Assembly (NCBI GenBank): GCA_949130485.1
Contig: OX422183.1
Location: 31,590,640 to 31,654,639 of the forward strand
Origin: Agelas oroides
Taxonomy: Eukaryota > Porifera > Demospongiae > Agelasida > Agelasidae
Length of the DNA: 64,000 nt
Direction of reading: 5' to 3'
Below are positions 1 to 12,401 of the stretch, in pieces; the first letter of the stretch is position 1, and every line of letters begins with the position of its first letter. The notes beneath the pieces are model-generated. The model did not search any database. It worked only from the letters and a program-made list of their open reading frames with translations, and was not told the origin of the DNA. The translations under genes were made by a program, and so were the position numbers.

Positions 1-150
1 AGCCTAAGTATCAGTCCAAATACTTCATCTTCAGTACATAGAAGATCATCGGAACAATAATCCGGGTTTGGATTGGCTTGCGGAGGGACAGTATTTAAAG
101 GTGGATGGGAATAATTAAAATTGTTATAGAACTGTTTATTTAGACAGTTA
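1..150. other. Unique left flank
   Basis: No gene or repeat is recognised here. The stretch lies outside the left end of the inverted duplication, because the matching sequence on the other arm diverges near 13470. Confidence 0.4.
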
Positions 151-332
151 GCTTTGTGTTATCTTAAACCTAGTTTCAAGTGAGAGTGTGAAAGGTGCTA
201 ACAAAACAAAATTACTTTGCAATCTGAAAAATATTTCTTCATAAAATTATTACAGCAGTTATATGACATGTATACTCCAGAGGGGTATGATTGTGATCAT
301 TAGGGCTACCAATGAAAGCATGCACAAGTATA

Positions 333-1030
333 TCATAGCCAAAATGTAGCTGGGATGCCCATCAGGGAATGTAGTGCAGCCCTCTCACACTTGCGTCCAA
401 ATTCTGTCAAGTCCACGTTGCACCCACTGCAGTATGTAGTTTTCTGCATGTAGAAGGACATTACTAGTCAGTTGTGATGATCATCCATGTGCACACACAT
501 TAATTACACAACACAGTATTGGGAAGACTTACCCAGTATGTGAGAGCATCATTAGCATTCTCTCTTAACTTGGAGTGAATATCACTGCCATTATCCACTG
601 CTTCCACCAGGTGGTAATAGGCCACAATACGACACAGTTCCTTGACAACTTCTCTTTTGTTCTCTGTGACACGGAACTCGTCCATGATGCTTGTTTTGTT
701 ATGGAAGATGGTTTCAAGCTGCATAAGAAGGGCATTAATGCAAATAGTTTAGTTATACACTTGAAGATGGCACTGAACAATTTGCCAACTCCAACCCTGC
801 TACCAGTACAATTAATTTGTGCACTAACAGTACATATTAGAAGAGCTAATGGTAAGGTTCAGCTGTCTTGGTTAGTAGCTTACACTATCTCTTAGTCCGT
901 AATGCAGCAAACGAGCAGTGTTAGCTTGGCGGACATTCCGGACGGGTGCAGATGAACCCAGCATGATACATACTGCTAAACTGAGCAGTATAAATACATT
1001 AGAAGTGCAACCAGTGGAAAGCTTGGCCAT
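333..1030 (-). CDS. Small secreted cysteine glycoprotein, copy A
   Basis: Three exons on the minus strand: 884-1030, 533-718 and 333-443, giving 147 aa. The start is the ATG at 1028-1030, which opens a signal peptide (MAKLSTGC, then a hydrophobic core VFILLSLAVCIML, predicted cut near SSA/PV). Exon 2 holds sequons HNKTS and DNGS and the family core LCRIVAYYHLVEAVDN. Exon 3 reads KTTYCSGCNV then LTEFGRKC, ends FWL and stops. Introns have GT/AG ends and phase 0. Exon 1 is one threonine codon shorter than in copies B to D. Four cysteines remain in the mature chain. The protein is predicted to be secreted; function and partners are unknown. The frame is intact and the promoter is conserved, so it is probably live. 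Confidence 0.85.
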
Positions 1031-1134
1031 TGCAGCTGTTTCAGGTTTTGCTGTTAATATATAGCAAATGATGAATGATTGTGGAAAGAGTCTGGTTGTT
1101 TGAGTCCAGTTACCTCTTAGCTGTGCTTGCTGAT

Positions 1135-1166
1135 GACTGACCATCTCATGTGCTTGCTTATATATA
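1135..1166 (-). promoter_or_regulatory. TATA box and initiator of copy A
   Basis: On the minus strand TATATATAA (1158-1166) lies about 28 bp ahead of an initiator-like TCAGTC (1135-1140). The same pair at the same spacing stands before every family copy. Confidence 0.7.
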
Positions 1167-1391
1167 AAATCAAGAACCCTGTTTCCAAGACGCTGTAAGC
1201 AGACTAGAAAGAATGTTGAGGTGAGGTCATTTTATAGGTGGAGTTTTCCTTAACCACATAATACTTCCACATACAACATATCCACAAGTTTGTTGTTTGA
1301 TGACATGCAGATGTAGGGATCCCTCAAATACCCTATAAACTGATTTGCTTCAAACTACGTCAGAAATTTCTATAATTACTTTAAACCTTAA

Positions 1392-2402
1392 GGTGGCACG
1401 GTCGTCCCTCGGCGGAGGTTAACGAAAACATAAACTTGGGTTACAGTCAGGACCAGGGTTACTCCTAGTTTCAGGGTTAGGGTTTGGTTTAGGGCAATCT
1501 TGCTTTGCCTAATTTAAAAAAGGGTTTTAGTAGCTCATTAATATATTCATGAACCCAAAATTGCCACTCGATGGACGCATCTACACGCTCACTGTAGGTA
1601 GCGTCCCAACCACCAATGTATCTCAAATCAATCTATGCCAGCTTTTGTTCAAAGCTACTCTCAAAGTCAGGCTAGACTCATGTTTGTCACTACTCTTGGA
1701 ATGGACAACTTTGACTGCACCAAAATGAATGCACATTTCGAAAAATTCACAGCTTGTCTACGGGAGGGGCTCATTCACGAGTGGAAGCAAGCATTACTAG
1801 CCCCACCTCTCCCCCTTATGTCGCTAAACAACTCACGGCTCTGTTCCACACACAGCCACCGTTCAGCTCCCTTGTCTGTCAGACTGTAGCACAAACGATA
1901 AATTGCGTATTCTAGTTAAAGCCCAGCCCAGCACTCGAAGCACCTGGCCACGGTCACCAACTAGACTAGGCATACGGCCGCGAGACCTGGGCCTACTCAA
2001 CAAATACAGTCTTGGCCACTGTGGCCTTTCTGCTGCTTCTAGACACAAGCTTGCTTTCACAAGCAGGCATCACGCACTACTCACAGCTACTGACACTACA
2101 GCACTCTACTAAACTCCTTCTCTTTTTTTTTTTTTTTTTTTTTAAGTCGATCTAAGCTTATCTTCAAAGTTCCGAGCACCACATGAAGGGTGCCGCCAGG
2201 CCACATCTTAACTAACTTAATTATAAACTGATTATTGGATGGCAATGCCGACAGGAAATGGGGAAAATCCCCAATTTTACGGACCGTGAACGGTTTGAGA
2301 CTCCCAAAACGGACTGTGCGCTAAAATTTTAACAAGACAAAGAAGACTATCAACTTGGATTCCAGGTTTGTTGACCTTGAAAATACAGGGTACCGTGCCA
2401 CC
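1392..2402. mobile_element. TTAA-flanked non-autonomous element (piggyBac-like)
   Basis: The ends are inverted (GGTGGCACGGT at left, its complement ACCGTGCCACC at right) and both are flanked by TTAA (1388-1391 and 2403-2406). The matching site in the other arm, near 12170-12195, has no insert and a single TTAA, so this is a clean filled and empty site pair. The length is 1011 bp. It contains an oligo-T run at about 2126-2143 and two short open frames (1635-1889, 1903-2112) without recognisable transposase motifs. TTAA targets are typical of piggyBac-type transposases; the assignment to that group is inference. Confidence 0.8.
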
Positions 2403-3014
2403 TTAAATGATTTTCAAATCAGTTAGCTATATAGTCCTTTGTAATCAGTAACAAAAACAACATGACAAACATTATATACATGTACCATCACTGGATGTAC
2501 CCCATAGCTACATCTTCACTTACCTGAATCAGCTGCAATATCTTGTGTAGTTAATGCACCTGGTCTTGCACAGACTTACTAAAATCACAGAGCATGGCTA
2601 ATGACTTGATTGCAGGAATTACTCAGCATGTTTCACACTTTGAGATAGTAGCTATGTGGCAACTGACAATCTGTTGGAAAGCACTCACGACAGATGTATT
2701 AAGGCACATGTGGAAAACAAAAGTAGGAGGTTCCATAACTTTCTTTCTGCTTAACTTATGTTTCCAAATGTAGACAGTAAATTACTTCATTAACCTTGAC
2801 TGACACACCCACTTTGGGTAATCACGTGACCAACTATGACATCTTTATATCCAAAAAGGAACTAAACGTACAGTGCCAAAATACCATCTTTTCCTTTAGG
2901 TAGTTTACACTGTAAACAAGGTACGTATGTTATTAGGAAGCAAACAAGGTAGTTTACCCTGTCAACAAGGTAGCATATAGAAAACATTTATGGTCAATAA
3001 CCACCAGGGGGAAC

Positions 3015-3490
3015 CCAAGGACAAGAGGGATTTTTGGAAACCATATTTCCTGTGCTCTATGCTTTAATCTCTAACCAGTTTTTTTTGTTGTTGTTGTTGA
3101 CATGCAAGACATTGTAAATAAGGTGGTTTCTAAGGTCATTTACAGGAAACATTATTTCACAACATCCTGTGCTTAATGAAACAAATCTCCAATTCATTCT
3201 TTTTTCTATACACTAAAGGTAGGTATTATTCGTGAACTCACTGACATGGGAACAACTTATTTTGGTCCCAGAGGTGTCCGTATTAGAGAGGTTCCACTGT
3301 ATTGGGATACACTCATTAACCAAGGACAAGAGGGATTTTTAGAAACCATATTTCCTGTGCTCTATGCTTTAATCTCTAACCAGTTTTTTTTGTTGTTGTT
3401 GTTGTTGACATGCAAGACATTGTAAATAAGGTGGTTTCTAAGGTCATTTACAGGAAACATTATTTCACAACATCCTGTGCTTTATGAAAC
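3015..3490. repeat. Local direct duplication inside arm 1
   Basis: A segment of about 170 bp beginning near AAGGACAAGAGGGATTTTTG occurs at about 3015-3185 and again at about 3318-3487. The second copy is followed by an inverted piece (about 3505-3580) of sequence at about 3185-3250. Arm 2 holds the segment once (about 11340-11600), so the extra copy arose after the arms formed. A TTG/GTT microsatellite lies inside each copy. Confidence 0.75.
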
Positions 3491-4896
3491 ATAATCTATA
3501 ACTTCCCATGTCAGAAGAGTTCACGAATAATACCTACCTTTAGTGTATAGAAGAAAAGAGTGAATTGGAGATTTGTTTCTCTAATATCCAGGACTAGAAG
3601 CAATGGTACTGTGACTGCAACGTTACAAGAAACTATTTTGGCTGCCTTATGGCTGTGGCTGTCTTTTTTAGTGCTCGATCATAAACATGCACTGAAGTGC
3701 ACTACAAAGTAAATTGTAAATATAAACGATTAGCTACTCTACCCCTACTATGAAAGCTATTCAGTTATAGTTGTCAGTGGAAGAAGGTAGTTAGTATAGC
3801 TATGGTTTCTTCTTGAATGTAGTTTAGTTATGGTTTCCAGTTGGCGAATATTATAGTCTGAAATTTTCAAAGGCCATAGCAAATAACACCGATGAAGGGT
3901 GAAGTGGAGATTACTATGATGTTTTCTATAATGTTCACAACTGGTGTACTATGTTACTGTGACTGTGATGCTAGTCAGCTTGGAGTTTAGTTACAAGTAA
4001 AAAGCGGCTGTCACAAAAAAGTTTTCTGAATCGAAACTAGGCTGGGGGAGTATACCCCCAGACCCCCCTAGATACTATGTGCCGTATTTACACTTTGGCC
4101 ACACCACCTTGAAATAGCTTGCTACGGCCTTGTAGAAGAGGATTGTCTTGAACATGAAAGGCTGTGAAGTGCATGGGTGTAGTGCATGTGTTATTGTGCA
4201 TAGTGAGTGGGTTGTGTTGTTGATGCATGGTTGCCACTTTGTTGCTGGCCGGTATGGTCTGTCTTGTATGCTGAAGGTGTGGAGTGAATGAGGAATGCTG
4301 AGTGTGTGTGGTATGTTGGAGTGTGCATTATTGCTGTTGAGCATGGCGGATGTGGGTTGTCTTATACACAGAAGTCTGTGAGGTGAGTATAGTGCTAAGT
4401 TTGTAATGCCATATGGAAGTTAGTGTGTGCACGTGCGAAGGATGAGCTATGTTGTGAGATAGTTAAATGGAGTGAAGTGTTATAACATGTTCATTTGTTG
4501 GGTGTGACGGGCTAAATGTGCAGGTAGAGCGTTTTGCGTTGTGCATAGTTGGCAAAATGGCACAAGATGTAGGGATTGTGTAAAAGTATTGTGGTGTCAT
4601 TCCCGTCTTGTTTGGTTGAGGGTTTCATCCCGCTTATCCTGCGCCCGTTTCTTGCAGAGATTACGCAGGCTGTGTTCCTTGTGAAGTCCAGCACAAGTAT
4701 ACGCCAACTCGAGTCTGCAAAAATTATTTGCAAGTCGTAAATTGCAACGCATCGAGATTCAAGCGTCAACTGTCTACGGAATTGGAAGTAGCTAGAAATG
4801 AACCACAGCCGTCCTGTGGCTTAGATGTGCTCTGCACATGCTGAAAAGGTCACTGGGAAGTGGCTGCAATTGTCTAAGAGTGGTGAGGCCATATGG

Positions 4897-4992
4897 TAGC
4901 CTCGTTCCCAGGCCCGCGCCCAGCTTCCCGTCGCTTGCATTAACCGTACTGCAAGCGACGGGAAGCTGGGCGCGGGCCTGGGAACGAGGCTA
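4897..4992. mobile_element. Hairpin MITE, 9-bp target duplication
   Basis: A nearly perfect 96-bp palindrome has ends TAGCCTCGTTCCCAGGCC and the complement. It is flanked by the 9-bp direct repeat GCCATATGG (4888-4896 and 4993-5001). Confidence 0.85.
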
Positions 4993-5358
4993 GCCATATG
5001 GCCAGTTTAGGTATAAATAAGTAGGGGATAAAGGCATGCATACACTGCAAAAATAATTCAACCACTTTTGCAGGTTTTCTCTGTTGCATCAGTGTGCCGG
5101 TTATCAAAGGATTGGAATGCAACTAAATGGGTTTTCTTGAAAGTCCATTGAGGACCTTTTTAGCGTAATCAGTCTCTTCTTGCAGAAGACCTATTGGGTA
5201 CAATCCTGGCATTTCTATCATAACCATGCAACCAAGGAACTCCTCCAGGCAGATGCAAAGAAACAAAAAACCTCACCAATGCTGATTTGAGATACACTCT
5301 GATTCAAATTGTAAGCATTTGGGTTTGAATTTCATGTGTCATGCTCCATAATGGCTAT

Positions 5359-6716
5359 CTCAGTGCAGTTAAGGCTGGCTCAGTTTTTTTTGGCGAATCT
5401 GTACAAGTTTGCGCACGCCTCTACGCGCGCCTCTGCGTTGATCTACTTACCTAACCGCTTAATTCAATTACATTTGCAATTAGTGTAGAAGCCTTAGGTG
5501 TGGTTCTGTGTTTGCCACGTAGATCGTGGGAAGTAGGCTGTGTAACTTACCAGTGTAAGCTGTGGCGTCGCCATAGCTAGCCTCAGCGAGTGTCTCGTGT
5601 CTAAATCTAAATACCTGGAGTACAGTGGAAAGGATGACATGCACGTGGCGGTAGCTTTTTTTTTTTTAGTGCTACTACGGTACAGAGTCCAACTACTATC
5701 CTGTAACAGGTCTGACAGCCTGAAGATCGACGAGCTGACCTTGTACCCTCTCTCTCGGCTTGATCCAGCACCGAATTTCCAGAAGTGGACCTGAGGGCTC
5801 GCTTTAGGGGGTTGCTGGTGGCCTATTGGTTAAAGCACTGGACTGCGGATCGAAAGGTCCAGGGTTCCAGTCCCACTAGCAGCAGAGATTTATTTCTCTT
5901 CTGGGTGCACTCAGCCCTACCTCAAAAATTGAGTAGAAGGTTTTCCTTCGCGTCCTTCGGAGGGGACATTAAGCCGTCGGTCCCGGGGAACCCCTTAAAA
6001 TTAGCCCAAGTGTGCTATTGGGGATTTCCTCGTTAACTGGGTCATCCCAGGTAAACCATAATATTTAAAAAAATAAATAAATAAATAAAATAAAATAGTT
6101 CACTATTGGCGTACTCAGGCGGCTTTAGGCATAATTAGATTCATATGCGAGCCGCACAGAGCCGGCTGGTAGTGAACAGTGTAACTTTGTGCCATTTTGC
6201 GGAAGGTAGAATAAAGCTATTTTGAGCTGAAATTTTCAACAATTTCTCTGCAGTAGTTGTTTTACTAGAATCCGGTTGGAAACAGCGCATAGATAAATCG
6301 TACAAGCCAAGGTAAGTGGTAATGCGCAACTGTCTGTCCAGCCTAAATATCGGCACTTTTCGGCTTTTATTTAGTTTATGAAGGGTGCTGTACCCAGTTT
6401 CCAGGCACATTCGTGTTCTTCAGATGGTAAGCTTTCCAACGGTGCCAAAATTGCTGCAATTTACTTGGTGTTTACTATCCGCATTTTGAGAAATAATTAC
6501 AAACAGTGTGCAATAATTATCGTTTTGTTTACAGTGGGCGGGTCGTTGCCATGGAAACCGAGTGTTTGCGGTTACTCTTTGGGGTATGTAGGACACAAAT
6601 ATTACCTTTGCTAGACCCAGGGGTGTAGCTGTTTGCAATCAGAATGGCTTTAAAACACCATGCATGCACACTTTTTGAGCTAGAAAAAAAGTTGAGCCAG
6701 CCTTAACTGCACTGAG
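5359..6716. mobile_element. Terminal-inverted-repeat element of about 1.36 kb
   Basis: The ends CTCAGTGCAGTTAAGGCTGG at left and the complement at right form inverted repeats of about 25 bp, each followed inward by a T- or A-run. No convincing target duplication is visible. The interior holds a tRNA-derived SINE and no transposase. Open frames at 6378-6614 and 6141-6410 show no known domain. Confidence 0.65.
5808..6095 (+). mobile_element. tRNA-derived SINE
   Basis: The head resembles a tRNA: a 7-bp acceptor pairing (GCTGGTG with CACTAGC), a D-arm-like CCTATTGGTTAAAGC and a B-box-like GGGTTCCAGTCCC. The T-stem is mismatched, so a functional tRNA is unlikely. A body of about 190 bp contains GGGGACATTAAGCCGTCGGT, and the 3' end is A-rich with AAAT/AATA repeats. 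It is nested within the element at 5359-6716. Confidence 0.7.
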
Positions 6717-6719
6717 ATG

Positions 6720-7385
6720 GTTGTGTTTTTTTTCAGTGCTCGATCATAACCACCGATGTCCATTACAAAGAGATGGCAAATGTAAACAATTAGCCACTCC
6801 AATTTTCTATAAGAGGTACGTGTTGAACATATATCCGGAGAATACCTTACATGGGATGATGACTATAGCTACCTAAGAAATATTTGACCGCATGGAATGC
6901 CATTGGCTTGCATGCATGGTAAATACCTAATTTGGGAAGTACCTAGCTATCCAGTTCAGATGGTTTGTTTAGTTCCAATCTAGTAAGTAGTGATCAAAGT
7001 AGTTAAGTATCAAACGTATACAGTAGGAAGTCACTTATCAGAACGTGTTGGGACCAGAGGGTGTTTGGATAATCGATAACTGAAGTATTACAGAGGGCAC
7101 CATTATAATGCTAGCCCATGTGACAGAAACTACATGCTGAGTGAGCTGCAGAGCTAGCATTGACCCTGCCATACAATAGGTGGAGCGAGCCCTAAATGGC
7201 TACTTATACACTTCCTAGAGAATAAATGGTTATTTGACACACAGCATATACCCAGTCAGGTATACCACCTTTGAGAGTAGTTGTCAGCCTATTTGAGGGC
7301 TAGTAAACTCAGCTAGGTTGCTATATTGAAGCCCAACTAGTCAAACAACTGTATAGACAGGCCCAACCAGTCAAACAACTGTATG
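6720..7385. other. No gene seen
   Basis: AT-rich sequence without a recognisable gene. A short direct repeat of AACCAGTCAAACAACTGTAT-like sequence lies just before the minisatellite (about 7337-7385). Confidence 0.4.
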
Positions 7386-7389
7386 GGTG

Positions 7390-7682
7390 TAGAGTTCAGT
7401 GGGGAGGTGGGGAGGAGGGAGGTGGGGAGAAGGGAGGTGGGGAGGAGGGAGGTGGGGAGAAGGGAGGTGGGGAGGAGGGAGGTGGGGAGAAGGGAGGTGG
7501 GGAGGAGGGAGGTGGGGAGGAGGGAGGTGGGGAGGAGGGAGGTGGGGAGGAGGGAGGTGGGGAGGAGGGAGGTGGGGAGGAGGGAGGTGGGGAGGTGGGA
7601 GGTGGGGAGGAGGGAGGTGGGGAGGTGGGAGGTGGGGAGGAGGGAGGTGGGGAGGAGGGAGGTGAGGAGGAGGGAGGCGGGA
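7390..7682. repeat. G-rich 15-bp minisatellite
   Basis: About 19 copies of a 15-bp unit, GGGAGGTGGGGAGGA with A/G and T variants. The array is purine-rich on the plus strand and flanked by GTATGGGTGTAGAGTT on both sides. Because the unit is a multiple of three and lacks stops, long open frames run through it on both strands; they are by-products of the repeat. Confidence 0.9.
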
Positions 7683-7689
7683 GACATCA

Positions 7690-8105
7690 GTGGCGATAGT
7701 ATGGGTGTAGAGTTTGACAGGTGATGTACAATGTCATTTCAATTGTTAAAATAAACTTAAATTTAAACAACTGGTATAGTCCAGACTAGACAGTAGTAGA
7801 CCTCAGAATCAATGAGAAATGCTGTTTGGACATTGTTTGGACATTGTTTGGACATTGTTTGTACATATCGTTTCACAAGCCCATCTGGAAATGGTCACGT
7901 GCTTTAGAATGTAGTGTCGCTTCTGTACCAGATACGAAAATGTAACTTGAACAGGCCCATTCCCAAATACTTAAACTTCCTTTAAAAAAGTCTCATGCAA
8001 ATATATTGAGCGGTTGCTTAGAAAAATTAGCATGAACATATCATAGCAATAAATTCAGTTTTGTTGCGTGACACAATGTGAAATTCATACAAAATTGTCC
8101 TTGTA
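7690..8105. other. No gene; short tandem repeat
   Basis: Nothing coding is seen. A 13-bp unit (GGACATTGTTTGG) is repeated about three times at 7827-7863. Confidence 0.4.
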
Positions 8106-8109
8106 CTTG

Positions 8110-8995
8110 CTATATGGGGACTTCCAGTCGCTGGCGGTTTGGCTGTGAAACAGCACAGTTTTTGAAATATACCGTCATTATTCTAATAGAACGGTAGATC
8201 CAATTGAGCAGAAGAAATTCAATTCTTGAGATTTTTGTTAATCTAATTATGCAGAAGGTAGCTGCACTAATTCTTTTCGAGTGAATCCAATTTAGTGGAA
8301 GAGCCCGTAGTAGTACAGACATCACGAAGCGTTCTTAGCAAGACAAAACGGGCAAAGTCATGGGCAGAATGAGTCTGTTTAGTGCACCAGGAAGCGTTCT
8401 TAGCAAAACAAAACAGGCCAAGTGACTGGCAGAACGAGTCTGTTTAGGAAGTGTTCTTAGCAAAACACAACTCTTGTGAAGTCAGCATCCAGATGATCAA
8501 AGTTCCTGGAGCCTATACACTTCTGCGAAAGCCTATGGTAAATTAGTACTGTAAGCAACACTCCCTGGGGAAAAGAGAGTTTTTCACTTGTTTTGTTGAC
8601 TCAAATTATGCTAGTAATGTATAGTGTACATCATGACTTGTTCGTAGTTGTCAGAAAATGTACCTAGATTCTTATTCGAAATGCAAAATTTCCGCACACA
8701 GGGAGATCAATACAAGGTTTGTTTTTTTTTGCTTGTTTATGACTCATAAAGTGGTAGCTAGTGAGGCCTCCGTGCGTGGCTAGTGTTTTCTTGGAAAATG
8801 TCTAATCCAACGGAAGAAAATGGGTTGCTGGGAAGTTTTTGTAAATCTAATCTAGCGGAAGCCAGATTTTAATTTTCAGTAAATGGACCAATGAGATCAC
8901 TCACATGATTGTCCACTAAGCTAAAGTTGCAATGCTGATGTGATTGGTCAATGTGCATAAAGTACACTGACATTGTTTACTTGCAAATTATGTTA
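8110..8995 (+). repeat. Dispersed repeat, GGAAG/CCAATTTAG family, copy 1
   Basis: The same sequence in order recurs at about 40860-41510 (opposite strand) and 53215-53640. Shared landmarks are GTGAATCCAATTTAG, GGAAGTGTTCTTAGC, AAAGCCTATGGTAAATTAGT and AATCTAATCTAGCGGAAGCC. The piece at 8130-8235 also recurs inverted at 9797-9905. It is probably a non-autonomous DNA transposon with ACCGTCATTATTC ends. Confidence 0.6.
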
Positions 8996-9019
8996 TAGTT
9001 ATAGCACAGGTGCCAGGGA

Positions 9020-9660
9020 TTTATGACATTAAACAGACCGAGTCTGAGGGCATAGCCTGAGGATGAGGTTTGTTTACTACAGCCATAAATCCGTGGCCAC
9101 CTGTGCTATAATTATTATATATCCCACCTGATTGGTCCTTTGTTGTTATTATTGTAAATACATCTGTACATGTGCAAGTGTTTATAATATTATTTACTGT
9201 CACAGTAAAATGATGTAAAAATAATCTGTACTATAGTCTGACAATGTAGTAGACTGTAAACTAAAAATACATGGAGAGGGAATTGCATGTTTTCTAATAA
9301 CGTACCTTGTTTACAATGAAAACTACCATGTGTGTTTACTAATAACAACAAGGACCAATCAGAGTGGAGAATAAAACAGATGTAGACAGGGATTTATGGT
9401 CCATAAACCACTGGAGCCCTGAGGGCAGGCATGTGCAGCTGGAGGGAGCAGTATATCAATATTATCCTAATACTGATATTTTGTGATAATCATTTATTGT
9501 CATGATTATCATAATACCACGATTATATTAATATATGTGATTTACAGGTAAACATTATCAGTGTAGCTATATATAAACTGAACTATATATCCCACCTAGT
9601 TTTGCCTGGGGTTTAGCTGTAATAATTTCCCTCCCTGAGGGCTACAAGGGAAATTATGGC
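9020..9660. repeat. Dispersed repeat shared with 48825-49125
   Basis: Landmarks such as CATAAATCCNTGGCCACCTG, GTACATGTGCAAGTGTTTA, AATACATGGAGAGGGAATT and CCTGAGGGCTACAAGGGAAA occur here and near 48825-49125. No coding capacity is seen. The copy here is longer and internally rearranged. Confidence 0.55.
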
Positions 9661-10959
9661 TCATAAACTAGTTTACACTGTAAACAAGGTACGTACCTTA
9701 TAGGAAACATCATTTTACAACTTCCTGTGGTATATGGAACACAATCTACAGAATCTACAACTTCCTGTCAGCTTATGGAAAACAATACCCACCTGTTACC
9801 GCAATCTCAAGAATTGAATTTCTTCTGCTCAATTGGATCTACCGTTCTATTAGAATAATGACGGCATTTCAAAAACTGTGCTGTTTCACAGCCAAACCGC
9901 CTTGGTTGCATGGTTATGATAGAAATGCCAGGATTGTACCCAAATAGGTCTTCTGCAAGAACCACTCTTAGACAATTGCAGCTACTTCAAAAACAATGGA
10001 AAACTTCACCAGTGACCTTTTCAGCATGTTGTGCAGAGCACATCTAAGCCACAGGACGGCTGTGGTTCATTTCTAGCTACTTCCAATTCCGTAGACAGTT
10101 GACGCTTGAATCTCGATGCGTTGCAATTTACGACTTGCAAATAATTTTTGCAGACTCGAGTTGGCGTATACTTGTGCTGGACTTCACAAGGAACACAGCC
10201 TGCGTAATCTCTGCAAGAAACGGGCGCAGGATAAGCGGGATGAAACCCTCAACCAAACAAGACGGGAATGACACCACAATACTTTTACACAATCCCTACA
10301 TCTTGTGCCATTTTGCCAACTATGCACAACGCAAAACGCTCTACCTGCACATTTAGCCCGTCACACCCAACAAATGAACATGTTATAACACTTCACTCCA
10401 TTTAACTATCTCACAACATAGCTCATCCTTCGCACGTGCACACACTAACTTCCATATGGCATTACAAACTTAGCACTATACTCACCTCACAGACTTCTGT
10501 GTATAAGACAACCCACATCTGCCATGCTCAACAGCACTAATGCACACTCCAACATACCACACACACTCAGCACTCCTCATTCACTCCACACCTTCAGCAT
10601 ATAAGACAGACCATACCGGCCAGCAACAAAGTGGCAACCATGCATCAACAACACAACCCACTCACTATGCACAATAACACATGCACTACACCCATGCACT
10701 TCACAGCCTTTCATGTTCAAGACAATCCTCTTCTACAAGGCCGTAGCAAGCTATTTCAAGGTGGTGTGGCCAAAGTGTAAATACGGCACATAGTATCTAG
10801 GGGGGTCTGGGGGTATACTCCCCCAGCCTAGTTTCGATTCAGAAAACTTTTTTGTGACAGCCGCTTTTTACTTGTAACTAAACTCCAAGCTGACTAGCAT
10901 CACAGTCACAGTAACATAGTACACCAGTTGTGAACATTATAGAAAACCTCCACTTCACC

Positions 10960-11022
10960 TAGCCTCGGTCTATTGTGAACGCAAACGGAAGGTAAAACGG
11001 GGGAGGCCTGGGAACGAGGCTA
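10960..11022. mobile_element. Short MITE remnant with 9-bp target duplication
   Basis: A 63-bp insert with ends TAGCCTCG and CGAGGCTA, flanked by CACTTCACC (10951-10959 and 11023-11031). Arm 1 has the uninterrupted site near 3893-3910, so the insertion postdates the arm duplication. Confidence 0.8.
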
Positions 11023-12401
11023 CACTTCACCCTTCATCGGTGTTATTTTACTTAGTATGGCCTTTTAAAATTTCAGACTATAATATTCGCCAACTGGAAA
11101 CCATAACTAAACTACATTCAAGAAGAAACCATAGCTATACTAACTACCTTCTTCCACTGACAACTATAACTGAATAACATTTATAGTAGGGGTAGAGTAG
11201 CTAATCGTTTACATTTGCAATTTACTTTGTAGTGTACTTCAGTGCATGTTTATGATCGAGCACTAAAAAAGACAGCCACAGCCATAAGGCAGCCAAAATA
11301 GTTTCTTATAACGTTGCAGTCACAGTACCATTGCTTCTAGTCCTGGATATTAGAGAAACAAATCTCCAATTCATTCTTTTTTCTATACACTAAAGGTAGG
11401 TATTATTCGTGAACTCACTGACATGGGAAGTTGTAGATTATGTTTTTGTGAAATAATGTTTCCTGTAAACGACCTTAGAAACAACCTTATTTACAATGTC
11501 TTGCATGTCAACAACAACAACAAAAAAACTGGTTAGAGATTAAAGCATAGAGCACAGGAAATATGGTTTCCAAAAATCCCTCTTGTCCTTGGGTTCCCCC
11601 TGGTGGTTATTGACCATAAATGTTTTCTATATGCTACCTTGTTGACAGGGTAAACTACCTTGTTTGCTTCCTAATAACATACGTACCTTGTTTACAGTGT
11701 AAACTACCTAAAGGAAAAGATGGTATTTTGGCACTGTACGTTTAGTTCCTTTTTGGATATAAAGATGTCATAGTTGGTCACGTGATTACCCAAAGTGGGT
11801 GTGTCAGTCAAGGTTAATGAAGTAATTTACTGTCTACATTTGGAAACATAAGTTAAGCAGAAAGAAAGTTATGGAACCTCCTACTTTTGTTTTCCACACG
11901 TGCCTTAATACATCTGTCGTGAGTGCTTTCCAACAGATTGTCAGTTGCCACATAGCTACTATCTCAAAGTGTGAAACATGCTGAGTAATTCCTGCAATCA
12001 AGTCATTAGCCATGCTCTGTGATTTTAGTAAGTCTGTGCAAGACCTGGTGCATTAACTACACAAGATATTGCAGCTGATTCAGGTAAGTGAAGATGTAGC
12101 TATGGGTTACATCCAGTGATGGTACATAATGTTTGTCATGTTGTTTTTGTTACTGATTATAAAGGACTATAAATCATTTAAAGTTTAAAGTAATTGTAGA
12201 AATTTCTGACGTAGTTTGAAGCAAATCAGTTTATAGGGTATTTGAGGGATCCCTACATCTGCATGTCATCAAACAACAAACTTGTGGATATGTTGTATGT
12301 GGAAGTATATGTGGTTAAGGAAAACTCCACCTATAAAATGACCTCACCTCAACATTCTTTCTAGTCTGCTTGCTGCGTCTTGGAAGCAGGGTTCTTGATT
12401 T

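Larger units (their letters stand above)
150..5240 (+). repeat. Large inverted duplication, arm 1
   Basis: This arm is the reverse complement of about 9900-13470. Matching landmarks are gene A against gene B, an 85-codon open frame at 4512-4769 against 10099-10356 (identical protein), and the inner edge at about 5187-5240 against 9903-9963. Arm 1 is longer because it gained a TTAA-flanked element (1392-2402), a local direct duplication (3015-3490) and a hairpin element (4897-4992). By eye the arms differ by only a few bases per hundred, so the duplication is recent. Apart from gene A no coding sequence is recognised in it. Confidence 0.9.

Noticed and set aside
4512-4769. 85-codon open frame identical to one at 10099-10356
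   Set aside because: The identity is explained by the recent inverted duplication; the residues show no domain and no splice partner or promoter.
5808-5880. tRNA gene
   Set aside because: T-stem pairing is poor and a SINE body with an A-rich tail follows directly, so it is a SINE head.
7337-7724. Open frames of 88-116 codons on both strands
   Set aside because: They are by-products of the 15-bp G-rich minisatellite.
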